Assembly: GCA_029582265.1 (NCBI GenBank)
Contig: CM055816.1
Coordinates: 20,145,843 to 20,209,842, forward strand
Reading direction: 5' to 3'
Source of the DNA: Zoroaster sp. YZ-2022
Lineage: Eukaryota > Echinodermata > Asteroidea > Forcipulatida > Zoroasteridae
DNA: 64,000 nt
The position numbers were made by a program, and so were the translations under genes. This document shows, one piece after another, positions 26,159 through 37,216 of this stretch. A model generated the notes under the pieces. The model saw only the letters and a list, made by a program, of their open reading frames with translations, was not told the DNA's origin and ran no database searches. The stretch's first letter is position 1. Each line of letters starts with the position of its first letter.

Positions 26159-26790
26159 TGGACCTGGACTTTTTGTTTTGTTCCTTTATGTTTTGTTTAG
26201 ACTTCACTCCAATTTTATGGACTTCTGTTGTCTCATCTGATTTTTCTGCTTTGTTACTGAGACTTTCAATCTGCATCTTGCTTGCCTCTGCAGCACGACA
26301 GATCTCTATAGCTTTGGTCAAATCTATGTTGCTTTCTCTAAGCATTCGCTCAGGGACAATATCACTGGTCACACCACATTATGTTGTCCCGTATGAGACT
26401 GTCTGTTAAGTCACAAAATTCACAATCTTTGGCCAGCGTTTTCAATGCTGTGACAAAATGGTCAACGGTCTCACCTTCATGTTGACTCCGTTTGAAGAAT
26501 TGATGTCTCAGGAATGCTTGTGATGTGTTGGATTTGCAGTGTTCTGCAAACTTTTACTTGACTTTGGCAAGCTTTTCTTTGTCGTCCGGTTGCTCCCACT
26601 TGAAAGTGTTGTACAATCGTAGCGCGTCTTCTCCTGCCATGGTTAGGAACATTGCCGTTTTCTGATTTTCAGGCTTCGTGTTTTTCCCCGTGGCGAGCAT
26701 GTATAGGTCATATCTTTGTACAAACCATTTGTAGTTGTCCGCTAGGTTTCCCTGCAATGACAATCCTTTTGGAAGCTCTATTTTATCCAT
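26058..26790 (-). pseudogene. Gag region of the Ty3/gypsy element, interrupted
   Basis: The first frame (26790-26554) starts MDKIELPKGLSLQGN and continues with LADNYKWFVQRYDLYM, a capsid-like gag opening. It ends in a TAA, beyond which the same frame goes on toward the knuckle region. A second piece (26372-26058) reads VPERMLRESNIDLTKAIEIC, a capsid C-terminal pattern, in a different frame from pol. The ATG is about 37 bases inside the 5' LTR edge. Confidence 0.8.
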
Positions 26791-26813
26791 TTTTAGTGAG
26801 TTTGAAGGCTTTT

Positions 26814-26826
26814 ACTTCTGACACCA
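26814..26826 (-). other. Primer-binding site, tRNA-Leu-like
   Basis: Immediately inside the 5' LTR the minus strand reads TGGTGTCAGAAGT. It begins TGG (complement of the tRNA CCA end) and resembles the 3' end of a leucine tRNA. The tRNA assignment is from memory. Confidence 0.75.
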
Positions 26827-26950
26827 TGTGATATACACGTTTTATGAAGACGCCATTTATGAGAGAGGGTGCTTGAATTTATTGAATCACATGAGGGCGC
26901 TATAACATGTTACAACACTACATTTATAGCTTATAGCTGAATACATGACA
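26827..26950 (-). repeat. 5' LTR (124 bp)
   Basis: Same ends as the partner LTR at 22596-22723. It is followed by the target duplication ATCAC at 26951-26955. Confidence 0.95.
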
Positions 26951-28908
26951 ATCACCATATGTTGGTCCACCTGAAAACTACATTAAATATTTTCAGAAGA
27001 ATGCATTTTTCATAGAGGCCAATTGTTCGCTCTGAATAGATTAATCCATTAAACCCTACTGATGATGCAATGACTAATCACAGCCGTGATTGTGTAACCA
27101 AGTCTGATAAGAGTGTAAGTATTTGTGATGCTCGGAGAGGCACACGTAGTATTACATACATGGATTGGTCCAATGTAATGTCAAACTCCTATTTCCCTTG
27201 AGTATGAGCCAGTCTTAACTCAGACACTTACATTCTCATCAACATGAATTACCCACCAGGTGTTCTAAATGCAAAGCTCCTGGCCAAATTCCATGAAGCC
27301 GGCAATCCTACAAATTTGCTAAGCACATGAAGATTTTGCATAGCAGATTCAGATTTTCAGACAATAAGTGTGTATTACTTGTTGCTTAGCAACACAATTT
27401 GTCAGTGATGTTGCTTGACAAATTTTGTATTTTACAGTGTATTACTTTGCTTAATATTCGCATGAAATTTTACCCTGAATTAGGCACTTGAGTTGGAAAA
27501 AATCCTTGAAGATTCACATCATTAAACCCATGATTATTAACATTATTATGGAAATTACATTGAACACATACCTTTTGGAAGTCAATGAAATAGCCAAGCG
27601 TTTCCTTGGACGAGGCTCTTCCACCCCCTTTGACTGATTTCCGACCCTCAAAGAGTCTGGCTAGCACAAAAAAGGCCAAATTTACTCTTTTATCTTTTTT
27701 ATTTACTCTTTTAAGTATACAAACATCTGTCAAATATTCAAAAATACAAAGCATTTATGTCTCCCTTTGGTGGCTGGCCCTACTTCTTTGGAAGCTCAAG
27801 CCTTGAAATCTGAAAAAAATCTGAGAAATTAAACTTCTGCATCTTATAAATTGCTACAAAGCATTTTCTTTACATACCACTGGTGAACTTGGTGTCATCA
27901 ACACTCTCAACGCCACAACATCTCTTCCATCCTGCCGAAACACTGTTGGCATATGCCAGGATGCAAGTTGACAGTGTAGGCCACTTCTGGTAGAGAAGAG
28001 TAGACGTTTGTGGATACAGCTCACTGTCGTCTTGCTCAATCTGTTTTGGTAAAAGAAAAAAAAAATTTTTTTGCATTTGCAATGTCTAATAATTTTTTTT
28101 ATACTGTTTTAATACTGTTTTTATAACCCCTCCCTCCACAGCCCCAAGATACAGACCACCCCCCCCCCTTCGGTCTGGAGGTATAATTTATGAATTGCCT
28201 TATTTCAGACATGCATAATATTGTATGATCTAAAACTAAAGTGCTATTGTCATTCATCAAAAAATTGTTTTTTTAAATTTACAAAATTGGGTTAACTTAA
28301 TTTTGGCCATACAAAAATATATGTAGGCCTTTGACACTGGCATACATTTGAACAGTGTTAAAACAATTTAAACTGAAAAAAAATCCCTCAATCTTGTCAG
28401 AGTGATTGACAAACTAGCAAGTTTCATTACCAACTGCATGCTCCATGTTGTATTGCATGGCCTTATGTTTGGACCATTTCGAGAAGGCCCATGTTAACGT
28501 TATATTGTGCACATGATTCCAATGTGTTTTATCACACACAATACACTCGCCATCTTCACATAGCAAAGTAGTATAATGTAGACTCATGTAGACATTTGTT
28601 TTCCAGAGCTTATGCGACAACAAGCAGTGACATGTTGATCATAGACAAACACCCGGCCACCCAACAATGCATTGCAGTTGTACACGAACAAAAAAAAAAA
28701 AAAAAAAAAAAAAAACAACGTTACCTAACAAAATTACCTTGGAATTAAAGCCCCGCGTTGTGAGTGTCTTTTTCATTTCGTCCATCTTGGTAGACTGAGT
28801 GCACGACGAATGCACGCGCGCGCACATGGTGTGAGTCTTACGTAGTTCGTACCACTAAGTTACCGTGTTCAGGAGTATAAACTTACTTTTTACACAGCTT
28901 CCGGGTAA

Positions 28909-29748
28909 TGGTGCCCTCACACCATAGCGTATGCTGAAACCTATGAGTTGCGTGTAAAAAATATTTTATACGCACCAAACGCAACCCAAATCAACAATTT
29001 TGTCAATTTCTAACCTATTCAACCTATGGGTTGCGTGTGAGTTGCGTGTGGGTTGCGTGTGGGTTGCGAACTGAACTTATGATCCCCCAATATCTGCGAT
29101 CACCTGCGTACGAGTTGCGTGCGAGTTGCATTCAAAACTTACAAGTTGCGTTGGACCTGCGTGCTAGTTGCGAATATCGGTCACGTGATAAAAACCTATA
29201 AAAGCGGAGCCGATTCAGTATTTTCTTCAGTACTGATTTGGTCATCGAAGAGTCACCTCGGAGGTACACCAACAACTGACACCGATCTAGAAAAGGCCCA
29301 CTATTTATACCATTTCTCAACACGCATGTAGTACGCAACTAACACGCAACTCACACGCAACTAATAGGTTGGATACGCAGGGCATAGGTTGGGGATACGC
29401 TGGGAATACGCACAATAGGTTGGGGATACGCTACACACGCAACAGGATTGCAACAGGCACGCAACACGATCGCAACATGATCGCAACAGGTACGCAGCAC
29501 ATTCGCAACATGTACGCTACCAAAACCTGGCCAGATACCTCAAATTTGGACCTGCGATCACCTGCGTTCATAACTTATGAGTTGCGTAACTTATGAGTTG
29601 CGTGTGTCTGCGATCACCTGCGTGCTTGTTGCGTACTTCAAACCTATAAAACCTATTAGTTGCGTGTGAGTTGCATTCGGAACTTATGACCACTATTTTT
29701 TATTCGCAACCATACGCAACTGGTGATCGCTATGGTGTGAGGGCACCA
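28909..29748. mobile_element. 840-bp non-autonomous TIR element packed with GTTGCGTG motifs
   Basis: Terminal inverted repeats of 20 bp (TGGTGCCCTCACACCATAGC) are perfect except near their inner edge. The flanks are TAA on both sides (28906-28908 and 29749-29751). A TWA target is typical of PIF/Harbinger. The left half holds many GTTGCGTG/GTTGCGAA copies on the plus strand; the right half holds mostly the complement CACGCAAC and GATCGCAAC, with some GTTGCG again near the right end. A TATA-like CTATAAAAGC lies at about 29197, next to CACGTGATAAAAA. There is no transposase. Confidence 0.8.
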
Positions 29749-29751
29749 TAA

Positions 29752-30671
29752 GACAATTGTTGGTTTAACCAGATATGTAGGTAAATACCCTAAATTCGAA
29801 CCTCCGTGAAGTGCGCAAAGTTTGATTTACTAACCTTTTCATGGACAGTTTCTACTCCTTTGTTGTGTATCTTTTTTTTCTTTTTTTTACACAAGTGAGA
29901 GGTACTGCAGAAAACGTCAGTTTGCCCAATATTGCGTAAAATGTTACACAACACTTGTACCCAACAGTTTTACACACACCAAAAACACACATTTTATTAC
30001 ACTTCTTTTTTAGAGTGTACGGTACCGTGAAGAGCTGAAGAAAAAACACTTCGAAATCACAACGCGGTGCCGCGCGCTCATGTCTCCAGGATCGTACCAT
30101 TATGAAAATGCAATCATTTGAACGGGGAAACATGAGTGTGGGTCAATAAAAAGTCGGCCGAGAATTGCAGACACAGCACCAACAAGTACTTTGGAGCGAT
30201 TCAATTGCATTTTTGAAAAATTTCAGAACCGTTTATTACCCAAAATGCAACTTCCCTGTAGAACTTGCACGAAAAGTAGTTTATATTTCGGTGTCCAATG
30301 TCGTTAATGTATACGATACAAAGTTTCCTGTCTTTAACAAATAATATCGTATATCGCCGACATCATGGCCGTCGATAATTGACTATAAAAAAATTAATAG
30401 TGTCATCCCTACTCGTGACTCTGATTCGACACCGGGACTCTGACTCGACACCGGGGACTCGCACTCGACACCGGGGACTCGCACACGATCGAGACATGAT
30501 CTGTTTAGATGATTTCAACAGATTGTCCTTGTACTCAACCTCGAATGAAAAGATGTGGTATTTAATTATTACAACGAAAAAACGTTACTACTTCTGGGTT
30601 CAAAAGATCAATAACAGGCAAGCAGTTTCCGTTTCCTTCTCTGACGCACAAACAATTCCTCAGCTCCACTA
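29752..30671. other. No gene recognised; CGACACCGGGGACT repeats
   Basis: About four imperfect copies of GACTCGACACCGGGGACTCG lie at 30415-30490. A one-sided TTTTTTAGAGTGTA near 30010 matches the ends of the 18192-21819 element, but no partner end was found. The rest is unremarkable. Confidence 0.5.
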
Positions 30672-30882
30672 CAGTGCGTATCAAAAAAAAGGTAATCCGA
30701 ATTCAGGGCGTTAATATGCCAAGGTTATTTAGTTTGACAATTTACATGTAGTGTACCAAAGAAGAGGAACTCCTCAGCTTTCCATTGATACCTGTATCGA
30801 TCCATTGCTGTCACACATGGCCGAGTACATTGTTATTGAAAATGGCAAATTCAAATCGCATTTTTGCAAGTTTGGGTAATCA
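30672..30882 (+). repeat. Left terminal inverted repeat of the mariner-type transposon
   Basis: Pairs with 32235-32454 with few differences, for example ATACCTGTATCGATCCATTG against the complement of CAATGGGTCAATAAAGGTAT. Confidence 0.95.
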
Positions 30883-30991
30883 GTTCAAGGCAGTCTGAAA
30901 TGGACGCATCACTTGACTGCCTAGATGATTATGTAAGATTTTTAAGCTGGTGCGGTAATCGTCTGTTACGACATCCTTTTCTTCAAGTTGG

Positions 30992-30999
30992 GTATTTAA
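30992..30999 (+). promoter_or_regulatory. TATA-like box of the transposase gene
   Basis: TATTTAAG lies about 36 bp before the transposase ATG, inside the transposon. No other promoter element is obvious, and the 5' leader would be very short. Confidence 0.4.
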
Positions 31000-31034
31000 G
31001 AAGGGCCTGGGTTTAGGGACAGGTAGTTGGAAAG

Positions 31035-32132
31035 ATGGTACAACTAACGACTGAACAGCGAGTTTTCGTGATTACAACATTTCACCAAACTCACAGTTTG
31101 CAGCAAACTCGCGATGCTTTCAGGGAACGTTTCCCAGAACGGGAGCCCCCAGCAGCCAAAACAATCTGGGCGAATGTTAGAAAATATCAAGAGTATGGCA
31201 CTAGCCTCAACCGCAACAAGGGGAATTCTGGCAGGAGGCGCACCGGGCGATCAGAAGGGAACATTGCAGCAGTAAGGCAGCAACTTTTGGAGCATCCTAG
31301 GGACACCAGCGCAAGGCGAAATGGGCTGAGATTGCCTTCGGCGACATTCAACAGAATTACGAGATTGGACCTCCACCAGCATCCATATCGGATTCACATC
31401 CGACATCAACTTACGCCAGGAGATTTTGCTAGAAGGCTGGCGTTTGCCAGATGGTTGATAGCCCGTACCGAGAGAGATGTCAATTTTCTGCGGAATCTCG
31501 TAATCGGCGACGAAGCTGCTTTCTCCATGAACGGCAAGGTCAATACGCATAATGTTCTTGAATATGCACCAGCAAGACACCCCCCAGAATTCAATTTTGA
31601 GGTTAACATGAGTCGACAAAAATGGACTGTTTGGTTAGGACTTTGTGGAAGTGGTCAGCTGATCGGACCGTTTTTCTTTCAAAGGAATGTCAATGGTAAC
31701 ATGTATCTGCAGATGCTCAATGATAACGTTTTACCGCAGCTGCAGGAACACTTTGAGCGACAGGTTCGTGGGGTCTTCAGACAACTCTGGTGGGCCCAAG
31801 ATGGCGCCCCAGCACATCGCCTTATCGCTGTCCGAGATCGTCTGAGGGAACTCTTTGGCGAACGAGTCATCGCCGTCAACCATGAGGTGGAATGGCCACC
31901 AAGATCACCTGACCTCACACCATGTGACTATTTCCTTTGGGGACATTTGAAGAACAAGGTGTTTGCAACTCCTCCCCGTGATCTTGATGAATTGCAGGGC
32001 CGTATTCGAAATGAAGTGGATGCTTTACGCAATAATCCGGCTATGGTGAGACGAGCAGTGCAGGACATGCTCCGTCGCTGTCAGCTTTGTGTCGAAAGGG
32101 GAGGTGGACATGTTGAAGGTGTGGGTGCATAA
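31035..32132 (+). CDS. Mariner-like transposase, DD41D spacing, 365 aa, intact
   Basis: Residues 1-75 form a helix-turn-helix DNA-binding region starting MVQLTTEQRVFVITTFHQTH and ending in a basic SGRRRTGR stretch, the pattern of the DUF4817-type N-terminus. The DDE catalytic core shows Asp159 (VIGDEAAF), Asp256 (WWAQDGAPAHR) and Asp298 (SPDLTPCDYFLWG). I count 41 residues between the second and third Asp, so the signature is DD41D rather than the DD34D of classical mariners. The protein would bind the TIRs and cut and paste the element into TA sites. The ATG has a favourable context (AAGATGG) and is the first in frame after the TATA-like box. The length is normal for the superfamily, and no stop or frameshift is present. 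Confidence 0.96.
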   Translation: MVQLTTEQRVFVITTFHQTHSLQQTRDAFRERFPEREPPAAKTIWANVRKYQEYGTSLNRNKGNSGRRRTGRSEGNIAAVRQQLLEHPRDTSARRNGLRLPSATFNRITRLDLHQHPYRIHIRHQLTPGDFARRLAFARWLIARTERDVNFLRNLVIGDEAAFSMNGKVNTHNVLEYAPARHPPEFNFEVNMSRQKWTVWLGLCGSGQLIGPFFFQRNVNGNMYLQMLNDNVLPQLQEHFERQVRGVFRQLWWAQDGAPAHRLIAVRDRLRELFGERVIAVNHEVEWPPRSPDLTPCDYFLWGHLKNKVFATPPRDLDELQGRIRNEVDALRNNPAMVRRAVQDMLRRCQLCVERGGGHVEGVGA

Positions 32133-32234
32133 AAGGGCAATGTTAGAAGAGATTCTTCTTGAATAATGTCCAGTCATTCCTAAAGAAAATCTGGTTTATC
32201 ATACTGACTTTCACTAATTATCCTGCCTTGCACG

Positions 32235-32454
32235 GATTACCCAAACTTGCAAAAATGCGATTTGAATTTGTCATTTTCAATAACAATGTACTCGGTCATG
32301 TGTGACAGCAATGGGTCAATAAAGGTATCAATGGAAAGCTGAGGAGTTCCTCTTCTTTGGTACACTACATGTAAATTGTCAAACTAAATAACCTTGGCAT
32401 ATTAACCCCCTGAATTCGGATTACCTTTTTTTTGATACGCACTGTATAGAGATG
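32235..32454 (-). repeat. Right terminal inverted repeat of the mariner-type transposon
   Basis: Inverted partner of 30672-30882. It contains an AATAAA at about 32316 that could serve as the transposase polyadenylation signal. Confidence 0.95.
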
Positions 32455-32456
32455 AG

Positions 32457-33657
32457 AGGCGGTAGAAAAGTGTTTAAATATTTCCAAAATTTTCCCAAAA
32501 TTTCTTCAAAAAAATCAAAAATATTGTCCAAACATACAAAAAAGTATATTTTACTAACTTTGTGATCATTTTCCCAATATTTTAAACTAAAAAAATAATT
32601 CCTCTTGTGTTAGTTGTAGGGGTGTCAATTGGGGGTAATTCAATTGTGTATTGATTTGTGAATTTCTCATTGAATAGAAAGTTTATGCTGATAGTGATGT
32701 GGGAACTTGTACATTTCGTCCCGTTTGTTGAGGTTTGGTTCCATAAGTGTCGATAAAGGGCAATTATACTATTTTTATAAAATAATTATATCCATATGCA
32801 TATTGATTGTGATAAAAGGGTTTTAAGTGGGTATTTCACATTTTCTGAGGCTTAATATGACTTGACCCATACCAATTTAAATTTATAGAAGTCGGTCGGT
32901 ACCAACCCATACCCAGTGACAACATATGGGTGCTGTTACTGTGTCTGACTTTCAAATAGTGTCATAAACAAATATGTGCAATTAAATTACCCAAACCATT
33001 ACAGTCTTAAATGCAAGTGTGTGATTTCTTACGTTGGTCGTATACTTCCTGAACAAAAATTATATCCAAATACACATAAGGCCAAAAGTCTCTGGTTGGT
33101 TTCTCGTGGTCTCCGCCTGCATCACCTCAGATTATATGTTTGCTATGAAACGATGTCCAATTGCAGCCAAAACTGCTGGATCGATTGGAATTATGCCCTG
33201 TTTTTTCACATATAGGGGTATGAACGTTTGCCCGAATTGTGAGGCCTCTGTTATATAGCCACCATAATTTGTGGATGGGAAATTTGGTCTGGTTCCAATA
33301 TTATCCATGTTCCCCTTTTTCACGAACGGCCAATTTAATTGGGCCACAAAAGACACGTTTCGAGATAATTATAAGTTGCTCACTTTTTGAAATTGTAGTT
33401 TCGCCATCATTAACTGAGAATATTGCCAAATTATATGCACTGTTTGAAAGTACAGATTTCAAATTTCTCAAATGTACAAGTTATTCAACAACAGGACGAT
33501 TATTTACGGCGTAATTGATTTATTAATACAACGTCTCTTTGTGAAAATGCTCGAAATAGCTTATGTCCCTTCGTGAAAACGAAAAGGCAGCGCGCGCCAC
33601 TTAACAGACCTATAAAATAAATAGCCTAAATTTGGCTATTTGCTCGTGAAAACGGGC
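32457..33657. other. Intergenic, nothing recognised
   Basis: AT-rich, short ORFs only. Confidence 0.5.
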
Positions 33658-35556
33658 AGCGTATTTTTTTCCCCAGGACAAATGAGGCCACTTAGCATAA
33701 ATGGGCGTGTTTTATCCACTTTCTCGCACGTGCGCACTGATCATGATAGCCCTGTACGATTTATACACAGTCGATGGCTCATAACAAACTCACACAGCAC
33801 ACGCAGTACACACAGTCTCCATAACGTCGTACATGTACATGTACATGTACATATACATACATATGCATAGGCCTTCTGGCCACAATGCATTCTACAACAC
33901 TGCCGAGTGAAGTTGCACTTTTATAGCATTTCATTTGTTATAGGTGACAAAGCGTTGGTAAAGATTTAAACAATGATTGTATTCTGTTTGAGGATTATTT
34001 ATTTTAAGGTTTAAAAACAAATACAAAACAATTCTTTCAGATGGGTTATATGAGCTTAGCTTGTGAGATGCAATGAAGAAAACACAAACAGGTTAATTAC
34101 TGGTGGAGGCTCGGTTGATGTATCACATTTTGAACAGAAACCACGCTTCATTCAGTCCTGGGGGGGGGATACGCGTGCGGAACCCATCTGCGATAAGGTG
34201 CCGTTTCAGAACTGCGCGAAGAGCGGTGAACACTTACTCATATACAAAGAATTGTTTTGTATTTGTTTAAAAACCTTCAAATAAATAATCCTCATACAGA
34301 ATACAATCATTGTTTAAATTTTTACCAACGCTTTGTCGCCTAAAATTAATTAATGTCGTCCATGTACGTAATTCGCCTCACTCGTGAAATGACGCAACTA
34401 CCTTTGGCTTGGCATTTCTCGGAAAACTTACAAAACTATAGGTATTACTGGTTGCATAAACTTATCTAAGTCGTGCTCGTTACAGAAATAAAAATTATAG
34501 TGAAATTGTATGATTTACTGGAAAGTTTGTGACTGAGAAAGTGGAAAAAGTTGTTTAACCACTGATTATAAATAGTAAGAGATTTACATGACCTAAATTT
34601 TTTGTTCACGAACATCTGTGATTTGATTGTTCTATGCCGTCAACAAGCTGTTGTCTGTGGAAACCAAAATATATGAATGCTTTGCAATGCATTTGCAATG
34701 ATTTTTCAGTAAAGAAATACTGATCCTCAAAATGGACACATTCCTTATAGAAGAAGCGAACAAAGACTACTTAATTCGTTGGTGTTTACTTCGACAGTAG
34801 TGGACAATAATTGAGAAAATGAAACATTAATATCATGGTTATGAAAAGAAATTCTTTATTTGACAAAATGTTAACAGCATTTTTACACATTTCAAAGTTT
34901 TAAAGTACTTTTTGCAACAATTTTAACCACCTTCCATTTTATTAGTCTTTCAAGAATACTGATTAAAGTTTTGAGAGCTCCAAATTATACCATTTTATTT
35001 TAAAAATCGAAAACACAATTTTTATTTTCCAAGATTAAAAACAATTTTACAACCATCTGTAATAAGATGAAACATGATTCAACTGTTTTTCTTCGTGGTT
35101 ACATTTTCTGTGCCCACAATTCTGTGCGTCTCAAAAAACGGCGCTCAAGACGTCCACGCATATCGATCATGCATTGAAATTCAGCATTTTTCAAGAGAAT
35201 CCTTCACTGAAACAAACTGAAACACAAAACTGCTTATTTCATTTGTAAGTTACCGTCCAGGTGATTATATAACCGTTTAGGTGCGTCATTTAGGGTAAAT
35301 TGAGGATAATGCTATAAAAGTGCAACTTTACTGTGTTGTAGAATGCATTGTGGCCAGAAGGCCAATGCATGTTTTAATATTCGCTACCTTATGGAGACTG
35401 TGTGTGTACTGCGTGAGCTGTGTGAGTTTGTTATGAGCCATCGACTGTGTATAAATCGTACAGGGCTATCATGATCAGTGCGCACGTGCGAGAAAGTGGA
35501 TAAAACACGCACATTTATGCTAAGTGGCCTCATTTGTTCTGGGGAAAAAATACGCT
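33658..35556. repeat. Large inverted repeat, arms about 250-270 bp
   Basis: The left arm 33658-33927 and right arm 35311-35556 are inverted copies. Shared blocks include CGCACGTGCGCACTGATCAT, TGTACGATTTATACACAGTC and CTTCTGGCCACAATGCATTC. The left arm has an added ACATGT microsatellite. The 1.4-kb centre has no transposase. It may be a non-autonomous transposon or two facing repeat copies. Confidence 0.85.
33943..34340. mobile_element. MITE nested in the large inverted repeat
   Basis: Arms of about 94 bp (33943-34036 and 34247-34340) begin GGTGACAAAGCGTTGGTAAA and end in its near complement, with TA at both outer edges. The centre is GC-richer than its surroundings. Confidence 0.75.
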
Positions 35557-36886
35557 TCAAGAAAATATCACACATAATTTTACCAAATTTGGCACAATTG
35601 ACACCCAATTATGAGGAAAGATTTTGTGAAGTCTGAATAACGTCACAGATTGAATCGGAACTTACAGTTGGAAAAATGTTAAATTATATGGGATGATTGA
35701 ACGGGAAGTTAATGTATTCAGTATAAAACATCATGTTTTTTAATTATATATTATGAAAACTCATATCTTCTGAAGTAAATCTTGTTTTTTAACAACTTTT
35801 GGTGATGACGTTATCACATATGATGCACACTCGAACACCCTGAGTTTATTTTTAACAAACTCAATACCTCTAGTTTCGTTTGGATTTTGTAAGTGACTTG
35901 TGACTTGGACTCGGACTCGACATTCGTGACTCAAGACTCAGACTCAGACTCGACCCACATGACTCAGGACCTGGACTCGGACTCGGACTCGGACTCGAAC
36001 TCGACCCATATGACTCGGACTCGAGGTTTGAGGACTCAAATACAAGTCTGCATTCTAGTAACATTACCATTACACAAGTACATGTACAAGCTCGACTCTA
36101 GCATAATATTGCTCATAGGCAAAATGACATAGACTTGACACTGGAATACACACATAGAAAGTACACAGAGGAGAAATAGTCATTCAAGTAGACAAGAAAA
36201 CCAGAGAGTGGAGAAGAATAATCCAAAATGGAATGAAAGGAGGGAGTCAAGGTCACTACCAGGGGACAAAGGAAATAGACGAGAAAACGATTAGTGGGTA
36301 ACAAATACACGGGGTTTTTGGTGTCAGTAAACAGTGAAAATGAGAAAGAAATGATTGGGTCAGAAAAGGAGAGCTAACTGAGGGGAAGGACACAGAAAAA
36401 TGAGAAACTGAAAGGCGTTTAAACAAAAGTAACTACTTTGCGCCTTGCGCCTTGCTCGCGATTTGCTATCTAAAACATACGTCACTCACCCTCACTCTTA
36501 CACACACACACACACACACACACCCATACATGTAGACCACAGCAAACTGAGGCGATACTTGGTATTCTATCAAACGGAGGACAGTGGTACAATTTGGGTA
36601 GTATCTATCAAATTGAGGACAACATACACAATCACTGTCTGTGAGGATTACCTGCACTTTAGGCATATGGCATAATGTTTTCTTAGTGCTTGGGAGATAT
36701 TAACTATCTGTAAGCATCTTCCGCATAATTAGTCAGCATAAATAGTCAGCATAGTTAGTCAATGAACACAGGAATGATAAATCTGCTCGCTGGGCAATTT
36801 GGAGGTACATTTGTCTTTTTGGCTTAACTTGTTTTTCTATTGTCTGTTCACAAGGCGTACAATACCTTTTCAGTTCAATCTAACTT
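35557..36886. other. No gene recognised; GGACTC hexamer repeat and (CA)n
   Basis: A degenerate array of GGACTC/GACTCA hexamers lies at about 35905-36030, and a pure (CA)n tract at 36500-36523. The stretch 36130-36420 resembles 54830-55060 (shared GGACAAAGGAAAT and ACAGTGAAAATGAGA-type blocks), so it is probably a dispersed repeat. Confidence 0.6.
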
Positions 36887-37216
36887 TCAACTTTGATAGA
36901 GCTTCATTGTGTTTTTGCAAAAGTCTTTAATGTTCCGCCACGTTCGAGTCGCGAGTGCCACAGGACAGGCCGTTTCAATGTCACGTTTGCCGGGTAGTTT
37001 CTTCATCAGAAAAAATCTCTGTAGTCCCTCCATGACGTCTCTTCTCTTCTACAGTCCATGGACGATGCTGCCCTCTTCGAGATAACGGGGAGGCCTGACT
37101 AGTGGATGGGACACTGGCTTCACAAGTTCCTATAACACAAAGTAATTAAAAAGACAATTTAGACATGAAATCATTCACTCTCGGTGCAGCCAGCTAGAGA
37201 CAGAGAGAAGAGAAAT

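Larger units (their letters stand above)
22596..26950 (-). mobile_element. Ty3/gypsy LTR retrotransposon (Mag-like), complete but coding-defective
   Basis: LTRs at 22596-22723 and 26827-26950, both beginning TG and ending CA, are flanked by 5-bp duplications. Read on the minus strand the order is 5' LTR, primer-binding site, gag, two zinc knuckles, protease, reverse transcriptase, RNase H, integrase, polypurine tract, 3' LTR. Domain order (integrase last) is Ty3/gypsy. The short LTRs and paired CCHC knuckles in the pol frame suggest the Mag lineage. At least five in-frame TAA codons interrupt gag and pol, so the copy cannot make full polyproteins. It sits in the last intron of the minus-strand gene. 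Confidence 0.95.
22321..28785 (-). pseudogene. Unrecognised four-exon gene, frameshifted in last exon
   Basis: Exons deduced from splice sites: 28785-28738 (ATG; MDEMKKTLTTRGFNSK, donor GTAATT), 28040-27878 (IEQDDSELYPQTSTLLYQKW, donor GTATGT), 27660-27572 (RLFEGRKSVKGGG ... GYFIDFQK, donor GTATGT) and 22482-about 22321. Phases match at all three junctions. The last exon starts EGVGIDNYVKK, then needs a one-base shift to reach SQPFILVLGGKF and FVIIERQAIPCESLLQAVDK. The last two blocks recall a C-terminal segment of uncharacterised multi-copy proteins of fish and marine invertebrates. That is memory, not a search, and I assign no function. The 5-kb last intron contains the Ty3/gypsy element in the same orientation. 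The true 3' end is uncertain. It could be a live gene with an assembly indel. Confidence 0.55.
30672..32454 (+). mobile_element. Complete Tc1/mariner-type transposon, 1783 bp
   Basis: Terminal inverted repeats of about 210-220 bp (30672-30882 and 32235-32454) start CAGTGCGTATCAAAAAAAAG and are flanked by TA. One uninterrupted transposase ORF lies between them. Intact ends plus an intact ORF make this a structurally complete, possibly recent copy. Confidence 0.97.

Noticed and set aside
31251..31918. Minus-strand ORFs inside the mariner-type element
   Set aside because: Shadows of the intact plus-strand transposase.
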